The notes: a model not told the origin generated them from the letters alone. A stretch of 64,000 bases of DNA from Brevibacillus brevis (GCF_001039275.2 NZ_CP030117.1:6055001-6119000); one strand, 5' to 3'; numbered from the stretch's first letter, positions 54,413-63,285 are shown. Program-made: numbers and translations.

Positions 54413-55833
54413 AGGTTGATCACCACCATTCGCTCTTCCGTCATCTCTTCGACTGCGTAACGCGGACCTTCCTTGCCCAGTCCGCTGTTTTTGATTCCGC
54501 CGTATGGCATGACGTCATTGCGATAGGTCGATACGTCGTTGATCACCACGCCACCGTACTCCAGCACGCGTGCTGCTTTCATCGCAACGTTCAAATCACG
54601 GGTAAAAATCCCCGCCTGCAAGCCGTACTCCGAATCGTTGGCTTGTGCAAACGCGTCATCAAGATCATTGTATGGAATAATCGTGACGACGGGCGCGAAC
54701 ACTTCCCGGCAAACCACCTTCATCTCTGGCCTTGTATCCACCAACACAGTGGGATAGAAGAGAGCTCCCTCCCGTTTGACAGGCAAGAGCGATCTGGCCC
54801 CTTGGCTAATTGCTTCCTGTACCCATTCCTCGGTACGACTCGCTTCTTTTTCACTGATCATCGGTCCGACATCCGTGTCCGGATCTTCCGGGTTCCCTAC
54901 CTTCAACTGATTTACATGCCAGATATACAAGTCACTGAACGCTTGCATAACCGATTCATGCACGTAAATGCGCTGGACAGCAATGCACGCTTGACCTGCA
55001 TTGTGAAAGCTGCGGGCGGCTGTTTGACGGGCTGCCAGCTCCAAATCTGCATCGAGGTGCACGATATTGGGAGAGTTGTTGCCCAGCTCCAGCGCAACAG
55101 GACGCATGCCACTTCGCTCCTTGATGCGGCGACCGACTTCTCCTGACCCGGTAAAGGTGTACATGGCGATGCGCTCTTCATCCAGCAGCCATTCCCCTAC
55201 CTGACTGCCTGCCCCTGTCACGATATTTACATAGCCTTTTGGCAAGCCCGCTTCCTCCAGGATCTCCACCAGCAGAAAGGTTGCGATAGGCGTGACTGTA
55301 GCTGGTTTAACCACCAGCGTATTTCCTGCGGCTAGCGCTGGCGCGATCTTGTGCGTGCTGAGCAGCAAGGGATAGTTAAACGGCGTAATAGCACCGATTA
55401 CTCCCTTTGGCACCCGAATGGTAAAGCCCAGACGGTTTTCCGAGCCTTCCGTTGCTTGCAGCGGAATCATTTCCCCGTGAATTTTCTTGGCTTCCTCTGC
55501 CGACAAGCGCAGTGTATTGATCGTCCGATCCAGCTCATTCATCGCGTCCTTGCGCGTTTTGCCCACTTCGCGAATCAAGGATCGCTCCATCTCGTCCCGG
55601 CGCTCCTCCATTAGCTCAGAGGCTTTTAGCAAGATTTTGTATCGTTGAAAAGGAGTTAATTTGTCCGCCTTAAACGTCTCCCACGAAGCTTCCACCGCTT
55701 CTGTTACATGCTGTTGCTCTGCCTTGGCAATACGCGCGATGCACGCGCCCGTATATTTGTGAAGGACGGGAATGTAGCTCTCGGTTTTCACCCATTCTCC
55801 ACCGATGTACAAATCATACGCTCTCGCTTCCAT
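54409..55833 (-). CDS. NAD(P)-dependent aldehyde dehydrogenase
   Basis: A 474-residue ALDH of the succinate-semialdehyde/lactaldehyde type. ITPFNYPLLLSTHKIAPALA, the cofactor-site FTGSGEVGRRI, glutamate in ALELGNNSPNIV and catalytic cysteine in NAGQACIAVQRIYV are intact. It overlaps the SDR gene by four bases and follows the tartrate-dehydrogenase-like gene by 20. The substrate is not defined. Confidence 0.9.
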   Translation of the reverse strand: MEARAYDLYIGGEWVKTESYIPVLHKYTGACIARIAKAEQQHVTEAVEASWETFKADKLTPFQRYKILLKASELMEERRDEMERSLIREVGKTRKDAMNELDRTINTLRLSAEEAKKIHGEMIPLQATEGSENRLGFTIRVPKGVIGAITPFNYPLLLSTHKIAPALAAGNTLVVKPATVTPIATFLLVEILEEAGLPKGYVNIVTGAGSQVGEWLLDEERIAMYTFTGSGEVGRRIKERSGMRPVALELGNNSPNIVHLDADLELAARQTAARSFHNAGQACIAVQRIYVHESVMQAFSDLYIWHVNQLKVGNPEDPDTDVGPMISEKEASRTEEWVQEAISQGARSLLPVKREGALFYPTVLVDTRPEMKVVCREVFAPVVTIIPYNDLDDAFAQANDSEYGLQAGIFTRDLNVAMKAARVLEYGGVVINDVSTYRNDVMPYGGIKNSGLGKEGPRYAVEEMTEERMVVINL

Positions 55834-55853
55834 GTCCTCTTCCTCCCTTATAT

Positions 55854-56930
55854 TTATCTCGTTGTTTGATAGATGTGGCGAACGATTTCGTCTCCCAATT
55901 CTATTGTTGTCGCCGTCCCCCCAAGATCAGGAGTGAGCACCTTGCCATCTTGCAACACGTTTTCGATGGCGTTCATGATGACAGCACTGAGCTCTGGCAG
56001 ATCGAGATGATCCATCATCATGGCGATGCTCCATACTTGTGCGATCGGATTGGCGATACCTTTCCCCGCGATATCTGGCGCAGAGCCGTGAATGGGCTCA
56101 AACATGGATGGATACTTGCGCTCCGGATTGATGTTCGCGGAAGGGGCCAAACCCAAACCACCGACGATCGCCGCTCCGAGATCGGTCAAAATGTCTCCAA
56201 ACAGGTTGCTCGCGACAACGACGTCAAACGTTTCTGGTCGCGTGATGAAATAGGCAGCGAGTGCGTCGATATGATACAGATTGGTCTGGATACCTGGGTA
56301 TTCCTGACTGACTTCCTTGACGATCTCATCCCAGAAAGGCATGGAATGGTTGATGCCGTTGGACTTCGTCGCTGCGGTCACGCTCTTTTTCGAACGCTTT
56401 TCCGCCAGTGCGTAAGCGTATTTGAGGATGCGCTCTGTGCCGTACCGGGTAAATACATTGTTTTGCACCGCCATTTCGTACGGTGTACCCTGGTGCATGC
56501 GCCCGCCCATATTGGAGTATTCACCCTCTGTATTCTCCCGCACCACGACGAAATCGAGATCGGCATGCCCCTTATAGCGAAGGGGACTTTCCAGACCTTT
56601 AAGCAGCTTGACCGGGCGAAGGTTCACATACTGCTGGAATGCACGGCGAATCGGCAAGATCAACTCCCACACAGAGACATGGTCCGGAACCTCGGGCGCA
56701 CCAATTGCACCAAGCAGAATCAAATCATAGTTTTTTAAAATAGGGAGTCCATTCTCCGGCATCATTTTGCCGTGTTGGAGATAGTAGCTACAGTTCCAAT
56801 CCATGACATCACGAGCAAACCGAATGCCGCCGTGACTCTCTTCTATGGCTCCCAACACTTTCAGGCCTTCTTCCATGACCTCGGGACCGATTCCGTCTCC
56901 TGGAATTACTGCAATGGAATAGTGAAGCAA
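55854..56930 (-). CDS. Tartrate/D-malate dehydrogenase-type oxidoreductase
   Basis: A 358-residue beta-hydroxy-acid oxidative decarboxylase of the isopropylmalate/isocitrate family. IAVIPGDGIGPEVMEEGLKV, the VVRENTEGEYSNMGGRMHQG segment and the FEPIHGSAPDIAGKGIANPI segment are typical of TtuC/YeaU/YcsA, which act on tartrate or D-malate. This is the first gene of the seven-gene operon and lies 54 bases past a sigma-54-type promoter. The rest of the operon fits uptake and oxidation of a hydroxy-dicarboxylate. Confidence 0.88.
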   Translation of the reverse strand: MLHYSIAVIPGDGIGPEVMEEGLKVLGAIEESHGGIRFARDVMDWNCSYYLQHGKMMPENGLPILKNYDLILLGAIGAPEVPDHVSVWELILPIRRAFQQYVNLRPVKLLKGLESPLRYKGHADLDFVVVRENTEGEYSNMGGRMHQGTPYEMAVQNNVFTRYGTERILKYAYALAEKRSKKSVTAATKSNGINHSMPFWDEIVKEVSQEYPGIQTNLYHIDALAAYFITRPETFDVVVASNLFGDILTDLGAAIVGGLGLAPSANINPERKYPSMFEPIHGSAPDIAGKGIANPIAQVWSIAMMMDHLDLPELSAVIMNAIENVLQDGKVLTPDLGGTATTIELGDEIVRHIYQTTR

Positions 56931-56983
56931 CAGTCTCCCTCCTAAAAATCTAAATTTTTCGACTTTATGAAACGTTATTCACT

Positions 56984-56999
56984 TGCATGATTAATGCCA
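56984..56999 (-). promoter_or_regulatory. Sigma-54-type promoter of the TRAP operon
   Basis: The minus strand reads TGGCATTAATCATGCA: GG at -24 and GC at -12 separated by exactly ten bases, as in TGGCACG-N4-TTGCW, with two mismatches to consensus. It lies 54 bases before the first gene. Confidence 0.6.
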
Positions 57000-57071
57000 A
57001 GCTCCGTATCATACCCCTGACCGGATAAAAGTCTGCCATCCGTTCCTCTCCATGCCTCACTCGTCTGGTGA

Positions 57072-57118
57072 CATTGCAAAACAACGCAACAAAATGTTGC
57101 AACACGCATTGCAACATT
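57072..57118. promoter_or_regulatory. TTGCAA/TGTTGC repeats, candidate enhancer
   Basis: The stretch holds ATTGCAA, a perfect palindrome TGTTGCAACA (57095-57104), CATTGCAACA and related AACGCAACA units. They lie 75-120 bases upstream of the -24/-12 element, the right place for binding of a sigma-54 activator. Confidence 0.5.
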
Positions 57119-57152
57119 TGTTCACGACAGCTATACCGTTTCATCCATTATC

Positions 57153-57310
57153 GGGTACAGCCGAGATACATGCAAAAATGGGTCATAGTCTTACTTTTAT
57201 TTCCAAATGATGATTTTATCGAATTCTCCTGCCATGCCACAAACTGCATTCGAAAAATGACAATTGCTGTAAGCTTGCGACCCAAAATTACTCGTATCTC
57301 GGCTGTACCC
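57153..57310. mobile_element. MITE-like element with 41-bp inverted ends
   Basis: The left end (57153-57193) starts GGGTACAGCCGAGATAC; the right end (57270-57310) ends with its inverse. The ends are identical for the first 17 bases and partly matched (ACCCA, TAAG) further in. No coding capacity. A solo copy of one end lies at 60509-60549. Confidence 0.6.
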
Positions 57311-57344
57311 CTAGATGTGCTACGGCTTTCCTTTGATGGAAAAG

Positions 57345-57385
57345 AAACAGCAACCATTCATAAATCCGGTTGCTGTTGTTTCTCT
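57345..57385 (-). terminator. Terminator after the 57407 gene
   Basis: GAAACAACAGCAACC pairs with GGTTGCTGTTTC on the minus strand, then TTTTCC. Confidence 0.65.
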
Positions 57386-57406
57386 CATTTTGGTTACTCA
57401 ACATAA

Positions 57407-57637
57407 CTATGTACAACATTGTGCTACTTTCAATTCATCACTTCTTCTTATCCATAAAGATCCGTCTTCTTTGATCATATAATCTATTTTATTACTCTTT
57501 AAAGCTTCTATCTGTTCTGAGGATGCTCCATCAGAAAATCTGTAGTAATCATTTCCAGTCCCCACATATAAAAATCCAAATACTAGCACCACAACTATTG
57601 TTGTTACAGCCAAAGACACGATTAATTTATTCTTCAT
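57407..57637 (-). CDS. Small membrane-anchored protein
   Basis: A 76-residue protein. Residues 5-27 are a membrane anchor or signal (LIVSLAVTTIVVVLVFGFLY). The outer part reads SEQIEALKSNKIDYMIKEDG then SLWIRRSDELKVAQCCT, a short alpha/beta unit ending in two cysteines. Start at 57637 behind GAAGGTGAT. It follows the DUF6973-like gene after a hairpin, so expression may be partly linked, and it could be a partner. The family is not recognised. Confidence 0.6.
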   Translation of the reverse strand: MKNKLIVSLAVTTIVVVLVFGFLYVGTGNDYYRFSDGASSEQIEALKSNKIDYMIKEDGSLWIRRSDELKVAQCCT

Positions 57638-57654
57638 AAATATCACCTTCTTTC

Positions 57655-57694
57655 AAAAAGGAGAATCAGGAATGATTATTCCTGATTCTCTTTT
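57655..57694 (-). terminator. Terminator after DUF6973-like gene
   Basis: GAGAATCAGGAAT and ATTCCTGATTCTC pair around AATC on the minus strand, followed by CTTTTTG. Confidence 0.75.
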
Positions 57695-57697
57695 TTC

Positions 57698-58543
57698 TTA
57701 CGTAATAGGGGGAAGATCTTGATCTGCATAATCCTCTTCTTTACCTGTAAATCTCTCTAGTGTCCAGGTACTCTCTTTTTTGTTTGGTTTATTTATTTTT
57801 TTAAGCTTTCCGCTTTTGTATAACTCATCAATCGCAATTTTAACGTCTGAACGACTGCTATCACTGTCTATCCCCTCTTGTGCTGCTTTGTATCGTCCTT
57901 CTTCATTATTGTGCATATCCATTTTATATGTTAAAGATTTTTTGTTTTGATAGGAAGCACCATCTTCGTGTGCACTCGTCCACTTTTCTGCCCAACTATC
58001 ATTCACTGCCCATACTATCCACATATTCCATAACGCATGTCGAAAAGCATCTGATTCTTCATCAGTACCATTTCTACCGAAAGCTAATTCTGTATAATTC
58101 CATGCCCCTTTCCCTGCCATAAGAGCTTTAAATCCTTTTGACGGCGATTGATCATACAATGCCTGCTCTTTTGGATTCAGTGTAACTACTCCATCAGCAT
58201 AATCATAGAAATCATCCCAATCACCATCAGAGCTTGAAGCCAGGTTCTTTATATTTTTGTTATCCTTGTTGTATATTTCGCACAGTTCCAAAAAATGTTC
58301 ATTAATTTCATCTTCAGTCGCTTTTGGGTGATCCTTTTCATATTGAGTCAACTCTTCTAAAATTATTTCTGAAAATCTAAAGTCAACTTTCTCATAAGAT
58401 TTTTCGTATTTCTTTTTCTCCTCGGCAATACTTTCAGCGATTTTCTCTGTACTTTTAGCAGATGCTGGCGTCAAGACTGACACTGGAGCAACTAATAATG
58501 AGAACACGACAAAAGGCACTAATACTCTTTTAAATTTCTTCAT
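57698..58543 (-). CDS. Exported protein with DUF6973-like domain
   Basis: A 281-residue protein with a signal peptide (VLVPFVVFSLLVAPVSVL, cleavage near ASA|KS). A lysine/glutamate-rich helical part (about 30-90) follows. The domain at about 135-235 holds LAFGRNGTDEESDAFRHALW, AHEDG and KMDMHNNEEGRYKA. This set of conserved H, E, D and N residues is like DUF6973, which occurs in exported and toxin-like proteins and may bind metal; activity is not known. Base composition is AT-richer than the neighbours, suggesting transfer. Confidence 0.65.
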   Translation of the reverse strand: MKKFKRVLVPFVVFSLLVAPVSVLTPASAKSTEKIAESIAEEKKKYEKSYEKVDFRFSEIILEELTQYEKDHPKATEDEINEHFLELCEIYNKDNKNIKNLASSSDGDWDDFYDYADGVVTLNPKEQALYDQSPSKGFKALMAGKGAWNYTELAFGRNGTDEESDAFRHALWNMWIVWAVNDSWAEKWTSAHEDGASYQNKKSLTYKMDMHNNEEGRYKAAQEGIDSDSSRSDVKIAIDELYKSGKLKKINKPNKKESTWTLERFTGKEEDYADQDLPPIT

Positions 58544-58779
58544 AGCTTCTCTATCCCTCTTTTCATGTTTCTACATCTTTACGCTTCTGACTATAATGGG
58601 CATTGCCCGTTGTGAAAGCTCCTCCTTAATGGATTATCCAAATTGTAACATGATTTCTAGAAATTACCTTACTTCCTTTTTATAGAAAATATAGAAAAAC
58701 TGGAAAAATTATTTTCTCGATAGAATTACGTGTTATATTAGTATCCATAAAAAGGAAATTGCATTGGGGGTTAATAGCT

Positions 58780-60054
58780 GTGGTTGTGGCGGAAATGAGA
58801 TCGTCGTTTGGCTGCGTTTTGAAAAGGTATCGAGAAGAGGCGGGGCTGACTTTAGCGGAGTTATCTATAAAAACAGACATATCCTCTGGCACGATCAGTA
58901 AGATCGAAACAGACTCTCTCACTTTGCCAAATATGCGGAATGTAATTCGATTAGCTGAAACGCTAGATATATCTTTGTACGAGGCGGTTATGCCATATTT
59001 AGATAAGATTAAAAGGACTAAAACGTTTGAATTATTGCTGGAAACGGCGATCAATCAGGGGAATGCCGTTCTTACACAAAAAATCGCATCTAAGCTATTA
59101 GAATGCCCTAAGAGCAACACGTTTCTTTCGTTAGATTATCTTTATCAATTGGCGGGAAACATGGAAAATATAGAATTTCGATTTTTAATATATGGTGTGA
59201 TTTCTCAGTATTCGCGCGAACATGGTATTCCTGTATTTTTAGCCAGGTCGTTATATCAGAAATATCTTATTCAACGTGATAGCTTTAAAAAATTGGACGA
59301 GTCGTATATAGAAGGTATGGAGTTATTGCACTATATTTCGTATCTACACGTGGATGAAAGGGTTATGACTTACTATAAGTTGGGTTCGCATGCGTTATTT
59401 CGGGGATGTCATGAAGAGTGCATTCATCTATGTAAGAAAGGTATTAATGAAGATCATAAGCGAGATGAGCTGACAGCAAAAGCGTACCTAGCTATTATCA
59501 TCGCTTACATTGAGTTAAGGGACTATATTCTGGCTAAAGTATATTTGGATGCGTATGAACAATTAGATTGTTTAAATGTACAGAAAGAATCTCAATATCT
59601 TCGAGCTATATTATACGCAAAGACTACGGATGATATTGAAAAGGCAGTACCATTATTATTAGATTGCTTGCACATGCGCCCGCAAAACGAAAAGTTACCA
59701 GTGGTAAATGATCTGCTGGATATTTATATAAGATTAGGTGATGAGTTGGGGGTCGTAGATATTTTTCGGTCAGAATCGTCATTTTTGCCGACTAACGTTG
59801 GTACACCGAACCAATGTACTCATCTAGGTTTATATTTTCGCGCAAAAGGGAATTTTTACATTGAAAAAGGCGATTTAGATATGGGGTGTGCCAGTTTATT
59901 AGAAAGTGCTATGTATTATAAGAAAATGATGAAATTGGAAGAAGCGATTAAAAGCATTGGGTATATATTTGAGTACTATACAGCTAACAAGGAAAATTTA
60001 CCTTTCGGCATACTCCAAAAAATGGAAATATTGTATACTGTACATAATACCTAA
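58780..60054 (+). CDS. HTH-TPR regulator, RRNPP-like (unit C)
   Basis: About 424 residues. Residues 5-65 are an XRE HTH (FGCVLKRYREEAGLTLAELS, ISSGTISKIETDSLTLP). The remainder is TPR-like helices (AYLAIIIAYIELRDYILAKV, ECIHLCKKGI, GLYFRAKGNFYIEKGDLDMG). It is clearly separate from units A and B in sequence but has the same plan. The start is uncertain: TTG 58759, GTG 58780 (best spaced from GGGGG), GTG 58786 or ATG 58795. AT-rich like its neighbour. A peptide gene follows 21 bases after the stop. Confidence 0.75.
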   Translation: MVVAEMRSSFGCVLKRYREEAGLTLAELSIKTDISSGTISKIETDSLTLPNMRNVIRLAETLDISLYEAVMPYLDKIKRTKTFELLLETAINQGNAVLTQKIASKLLECPKSNTFLSLDYLYQLAGNMENIEFRFLIYGVISQYSREHGIPVFLARSLYQKYLIQRDSFKKLDESYIEGMELLHYISYLHVDERVMTYYKLGSHALFRGCHEECIHLCKKGINEDHKRDELTAKAYLAIIIAYIELRDYILAKVYLDAYEQLDCLNVQKESQYLRAILYAKTTDDIEKAVPLLLDCLHMRPQNEKLPVVNDLLDIYIRLGDELGVVDIFRSESSFLPTNVGTPNQCTHLGLYFRAKGNFYIEKGDLDMGCASLLESAMYYKKMMKLEEAIKSIGYIFEYYTANKENLPFGILQKMEILYTVHNT

Positions 60055-60075
60055 ACCCGCAAGGGGGTGATACTC

Positions 60076-60192
60076 GTGAAAAAGTTGATGATGTCTTTAT
60101 GTATTTTATCCGCGTTATTTGTCGTACCAGTTGGGGTAGATACGTTAAGTAAAGAACCTCCGATTGCAAAACACTATCCTGACCCATGGTAA
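60076..60192 (+). CDS. Phr-like signalling propeptide (unit C)
   Basis: A 38-codon gene starting with GTG behind AAGGGGGTGA. The product has a basic start and hydrophobic core (KKLMMSLCILSALFVVPVGV), then a hydrophilic tail DTLSKEPPIAKHYPDPW. It lies 21 bases after the unit C regulator and is followed directly by a terminator. Export signal plus short C-terminal tail next to an HTH-TPR gene is the RRNPP propeptide pattern; the mature signal may be in the last 5-10 residues. Confidence 0.7.
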   Translation: MKKLMMSLCILSALFVVPVGVDTLSKEPPIAKHYPDPW

Positions 60193-60202
60193 GCCAATTT
60201 GC

Positions 60203-60226
60203 TCCCGACTCCGGTCGGGTTTTTTT
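60203..60226 (+). terminator. Terminator after unit C
   Basis: CCCGACTCCGGTCGGG forms a compact stem followed by seven T residues. Confidence 0.9.
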
Positions 60227-60557
60227 GTGTTCAAAGGGGTAGCGCCAACAGTTTGACCGATTTATACGCTTAGCATTAGCGGACATGTATTTTCATCGTT
60301 CCTGATGACCTTAGCGGACGTAACTGGCCGTTTTCTGGCATGCTGATGAACGATAATGATGCTTAGCGGTCATTCGCTTAGAGTAAGAGAAATCGGCTTT
60401 TTATACGGCTTAACGTCTTTAGCTATATTTCCGTTAAAATGTTGGCGGTCGCCCTCAAAAAACATGCTTTTTAAAATTGCTCCAAATAGATGCAATCACC
60501 ATTTTTTGTAAGTGTATGACCCAGAATTACTTGTATCTCGGATGTACCCCATTATGA
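60227..60557. repeat. Intergenic region with TTAGCGG motifs and a repeat end
   Basis: No gene. TTAGCGG occurs at 60277, 60311 and 60363, with related TTAGC stretches, and TTCATCGTTC has a near inverse near 60345. The right part (60509-60549) is a solo copy of the right end of the 57153-57310 element. Confidence 0.55.
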
Positions 60558-62288
60558 CTATTCCTGATTAATCGCTGCCCCAATCTGGTATTCTTCTATT
60601 TTGCGATACAAGGTATTGCGTCCGATTTGCAGCATTTTGGCCGCCCTGCTGACATTACCGCCACTTTTTTCGAGGGCCTTTTTGATCGCTTTTCTCTCTG
60701 TTTCACGCAACGAAGGAATGGCATGATCCGAAGACTCAGGCGTATCGGCTTCCATCAATCCCTCTAGCTGGATGTGATCGCAATCAATAGTGTCCCCCTC
60801 TGCCAAGAACACCGCTTGAATCAGCACGCCTTGCAGTTCCCGGATATTGCCCGGCCACGAATAAGCACACAGCTTGTCCTGTGCCTCAGTGGTTAGCATG
60901 TACGGTTGTTCTGTGTCGATCTGCTGCAATAGATGCTCCGCCACCTGGATGATATCACTGCGCTTTTTCAATGACGGCAAATGAATGGAGACCCCTTTGA
61001 GCCGGTAGTACAGGTCAGCCCGAAAACGTCCCGCTTTGATCTCCTCTGACAGGTTTCGATGCGTAGCAGCAATGATCCGCGCATAAATGGGGCGGGATTG
61101 ATTGCTCCCCACCGGAGTGACGACCTTTTCCTGCAAAACGCGCAGAAGTGCCGCTTGCGCACGCAAAGACATATCCCCGATCTCATCCAAAAAGATCGTG
61201 CCTTTTTTCGCCGCTTCAAACTTTCCGATTCTTCCTTCCCGATGTGCCCCTGTGAATGACCCGCTTTCATATCCAAATAATTCGCTCTCGATCAAATTTT
61301 CTGGAATTGAACTGCAGTTCACTGCGATAAAAGGCTCATGCGCGCGCGGACCTGTCTCGTGGACCATTTGAGCAAACAGCTCTTTTCCCGTACCGCTTTC
61401 CCCCAAAATGATCACAGGAAAATCTACCTGCGCTGCCTTTTGTCCGAGCATTTTTGCCTGCAAGAAGAGCGGGCATGAACCAGCTAAACGCGGAAACGGC
61501 TTCAGCTTTTCTTTGGGTGCCGCAGACCAAAAACGCGGGCGATGATCTTTCACATGACGACCAGCACGCTCTTGCTCCGCACTGACTCTTGTTCCCAAGG
61601 CTTCCTTTCCAAGCTGCTGCTGCGCGACCTCATTTAGGCCCACGATACGCTCGTCCCGATCCAAGCCGACGAGTGCCAGCTTTCCTCGACTATCTCCTGG
61701 GCGTGATAAAGTTGGTAAGGCAATCACGCGCTCCGCATCTGCTAACAAAAAGCGGTTTTGCAGAGCCTCTGCGATCATGCAAGCAATGGTTAGGGCAAAC
61801 GGATGGGAATATTCTTTACGCGTACTAATGTCAATGATGCCCAACAGCTCACCCGCAGGTGAAAAAATAGGTGCCGCTGAGCATGTAAGAAAGCGATTTT
61901 CCAAGAAGTAGTGTTGCTCTCCCTGTACCTGAATCGGCTGCTGTGCGATCAGTGCTGTCCCAATCGCATTGGTTCCTTTATAGTCTTCTGTCCAGTTCGC
62001 TCCGATTTGTAACTGTACTTTTTGTGCCTGGTTGGCGAAGACCGGGTCCCCGATCGTTTGAATAATATTTCCTTCCCGGTCAGACAAGAGTGCGATGTGC
62101 TCTGTCGATAACAAAAAGGGAGCAAGCTTGTTAAAAAGCGGGAGACTTTCACGAATCAGAGGGTGATTATCCTGAATGATTTCTTTGATTCGTCGGGCAG
62201 AAATGATTTGATCATTGGCCTTCTCCGTAACCTTGAGGTTCGATTCCTGACAGCGCTTCCAAGATTGCTGAACAATCGTCGACAACAC
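60558..62288 (-). CDS. Sigma-54-dependent activator (AcoR-like)
   Basis: About 576 residues. The N-terminal sensor (about 1-200) has a GAF-like layout with [20 protein letters not shown] and [20 protein letters not shown], as in AcoR. A central linker leads to the AAA+ domain: Walker [14 protein letters not shown], the GAFTGA loop as [11 protein letters not shown], Walker [13 protein letters not shown] and the R-finger region. The C-terminal Fis HTH is [41 protein letters not shown]. Start is GTG 62288 or TTG 62285 behind GGGGGAGGG. It likely activates the ALDH gene at 63286 and perhaps the TRAP operon. Confidence 0.9.
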   Translation of the reverse strand: MLSTIVQQSWKRCQESNLKVTEKANDQIISARRIKEIIQDNHPLIRESLPLFNKLAPFLLSTEHIALLSDREGNIIQTIGDPVFANQAQKVQLQIGANWTEDYKGTNAIGTALIAQQPIQVQGEQHYFLENRFLTCSAAPIFSPAGELLGIIDISTRKEYSHPFALTIACMIAEALQNRFLLADAERVIALPTLSRPGDSRGKLALVGLDRDERIVGLNEVAQQQLGKEALGTRVSAEQERAGRHVKDHRPRFWSAAPKEKLKPFPRLAGSCPLFLQAKMLGQKAAQVDFPVIILGESGTGKELFAQMVHETGPRAHEPFIAVNCSSIPENLIESELFGYESGSFTGAHREGRIGKFEAAKKGTIFLDEIGDMSLRAQAALLRVLQEKVVTPVGSNQSRPIYARIIAATHRNLSEEIKAGRFRADLYYRLKGVSIHLPSLKKRSDIIQVAEHLLQQIDTEQPYMLTTEAQDKLCAYSWPGNIRELQGVLIQAVFLAEGDTIDCDHIQLEGLMEADTPESSDHAIPSLRETERKAIKKALEKSGGNVSRAAKMLQIGRNTLYRKIEEYQIGAAINQE

Positions 62289-62390
62289 GATTCCCTCCCC
62301 CAAAAATCATTCCTTCTCAGTATAGCATGAGAGTCTTTGCTATAGAAAAACCAGTCGAACCACGAGCACATTTGTCCGACTGGCTGCTAT

Positions 62391-62780
62391 TTATCTGAAC
62401 TTCCGCGAATAGAAAAATTCCGTAATCGGCGCCACAATGAACGTCAAACCGACGACGACTGCCAACGGAATATTTTGAATGTCATTGAGTGCAGTAACCC
62501 CTTCCGACAGAAACAGGACCGCAGCAGACAGCACCATAAGCGCATAGTACCCGATTCTCGCACTTTGCGTCTTGATATGCTTGTCTAATTCGTCATTTTC
62601 ACTGTATTTCCCGCCCTCGTAGTCTCCCCATGTGATCGAGTTCAACAAGTATGACAGTGCAATGCAACCGAAAATGATCGTGCTTACATCCAGCAACTCA
62701 TAACGAACCCACCGATAGCCTCCGTGCCCTGCGATCGCTAACAATAGGATGGATGAAACAATCACGTTGAACTTTTTCAT
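62391..62780 (-). CDS. Small multi-pass membrane protein
   Basis: A 129-residue protein with four hydrophobic segments (VIVSSILLLAIAGHGGYR, IIFGCIALSYLLNSI, YYALMVLSAAVLFL, LAVVVGLTFIVAPI). It lies eight bases after a small XRE regulator, a common pairing in Firmicutes. The role is unknown; it may be a sensor or target of that regulator. Confidence 0.7.
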   Translation of the reverse strand: MKKFNVIVSSILLLAIAGHGGYRWVRYELLDVSTIIFGCIALSYLLNSITWGDYEGGKYSENDELDKHIKTQSARIGYYALMVLSAAVLFLSEGVTALNDIQNIPLAVVVGLTFIVAPITEFFYSRKFR

Positions 62781-62788
62781 AGCTTCTC

Positions 62789-62989
62789 TCACTCCTTACT
62801 GTATGGTTGAAACAGCTCGTCAATCGTTACCCCTAAATTCCTCGCCAAATCAAACGCCAATTGCAGGCTCGGATCGTATTTGTTGTTCTCTATCGCATTG
62901 ATGGTCTGTCTGCTAACATTACACAGCTCAGCCAACCTGCCTTGCGAGATGTTCCCTATTTCTCGAAATTCCTTTATTCGATTTTTCAT
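62789..62989 (-). CDS. Small XRE-family regulator
   Basis: A 66-residue stand-alone helix-turn-helix protein (RIKEFREIGNISQGRLAELC, NVSRQTINAIENNKYDPSL, LARNLGVTIDELF). This is the YozG/CopG-unrelated, Cro-like short type common in bacilli. Start at 62989 behind GGAAGGTG. It probably represses its own operon with the membrane gene. Confidence 0.85.
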   Translation of the reverse strand: MKNRIKEFREIGNISQGRLAELCNVSRQTINAIENNKYDPSLQLAFDLARNLGVTIDELFQPYSKE

Positions 62990-63136
62990 GGAGTTGTTCA
63001 CCTTCCATTTATAGGTGGGTGTAAAAAACCTTTTACACCAAAACTATAGGGCACGACAACAAGATGTGTCAAACATATTTTACACCCCTAGCCGTCATCG
63101 GTCATTTTCCGACAGCTACCCACTCTTTTGTCCCAA

Positions 63137-63167
63137 TACGGAACACAACATGATCCATTATGGAACA
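63137..63167 (+). promoter_or_regulatory. Paired TAYGGAACA sites, candidate enhancer
   Basis: TACGGAACA (63137-63145) and TATGGAACA (63159-63167) are direct repeats exactly 22 bases apart, two helical turns, about 55-85 bases upstream of the -24/-12 promoter. They fit an upstream activating site for the neighbouring AcoR-like activator. Confidence 0.5.
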
Positions 63168-63220
63168 ATTTCTCCACTCATCCACTCCAGAAAACGCTGT
63201 CATTTCGAGCTTTTTCACGT

Positions 63221-63236
63221 TGGTACGAGACTTGCT
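63221..63236 (+). promoter_or_regulatory. Sigma-54 promoter of ALDH gene
   Basis: TGGTACGAGACTTGCT matches TGGCACG-N4-TTGCW with one mismatch and the exact GG-N10-GC spacing, 50 bases before the ATG at 63286. Confidence 0.75.
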
Positions 63237-63285
63237 TTTAGAGAGGGCTGTAAAGAAATATGTGATAAATGAGGAGGCGCTCGCA

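Larger units (their letters stand above)
57119..57406. other. Non-coding region with inverted-repeat element
   Basis: Between the enhancer repeats and the 57407 gene. It holds the 158-bp element (57153-57310) and a terminator (57345-57385). The frame on the minus strand at 57148-57357 spans the element arms and is not a likely gene. Confidence 0.55.

Noticed and set aside
56961-56982. cre-like TGAAACGTTATTCA near the TRAP operon promoter
   Set aside because: The central CG is out of register with the cre pattern by one base.
57148-57357. 69-codon minus-strand frame
   Set aside because: It spans both arms of the inverted-repeat element and has no ribosome site or family resemblance.
58680-59054. 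124-codon minus-strand frame opposite unit C
   Set aside because: It is antisense to the HTH region of a well supported regulator gene.
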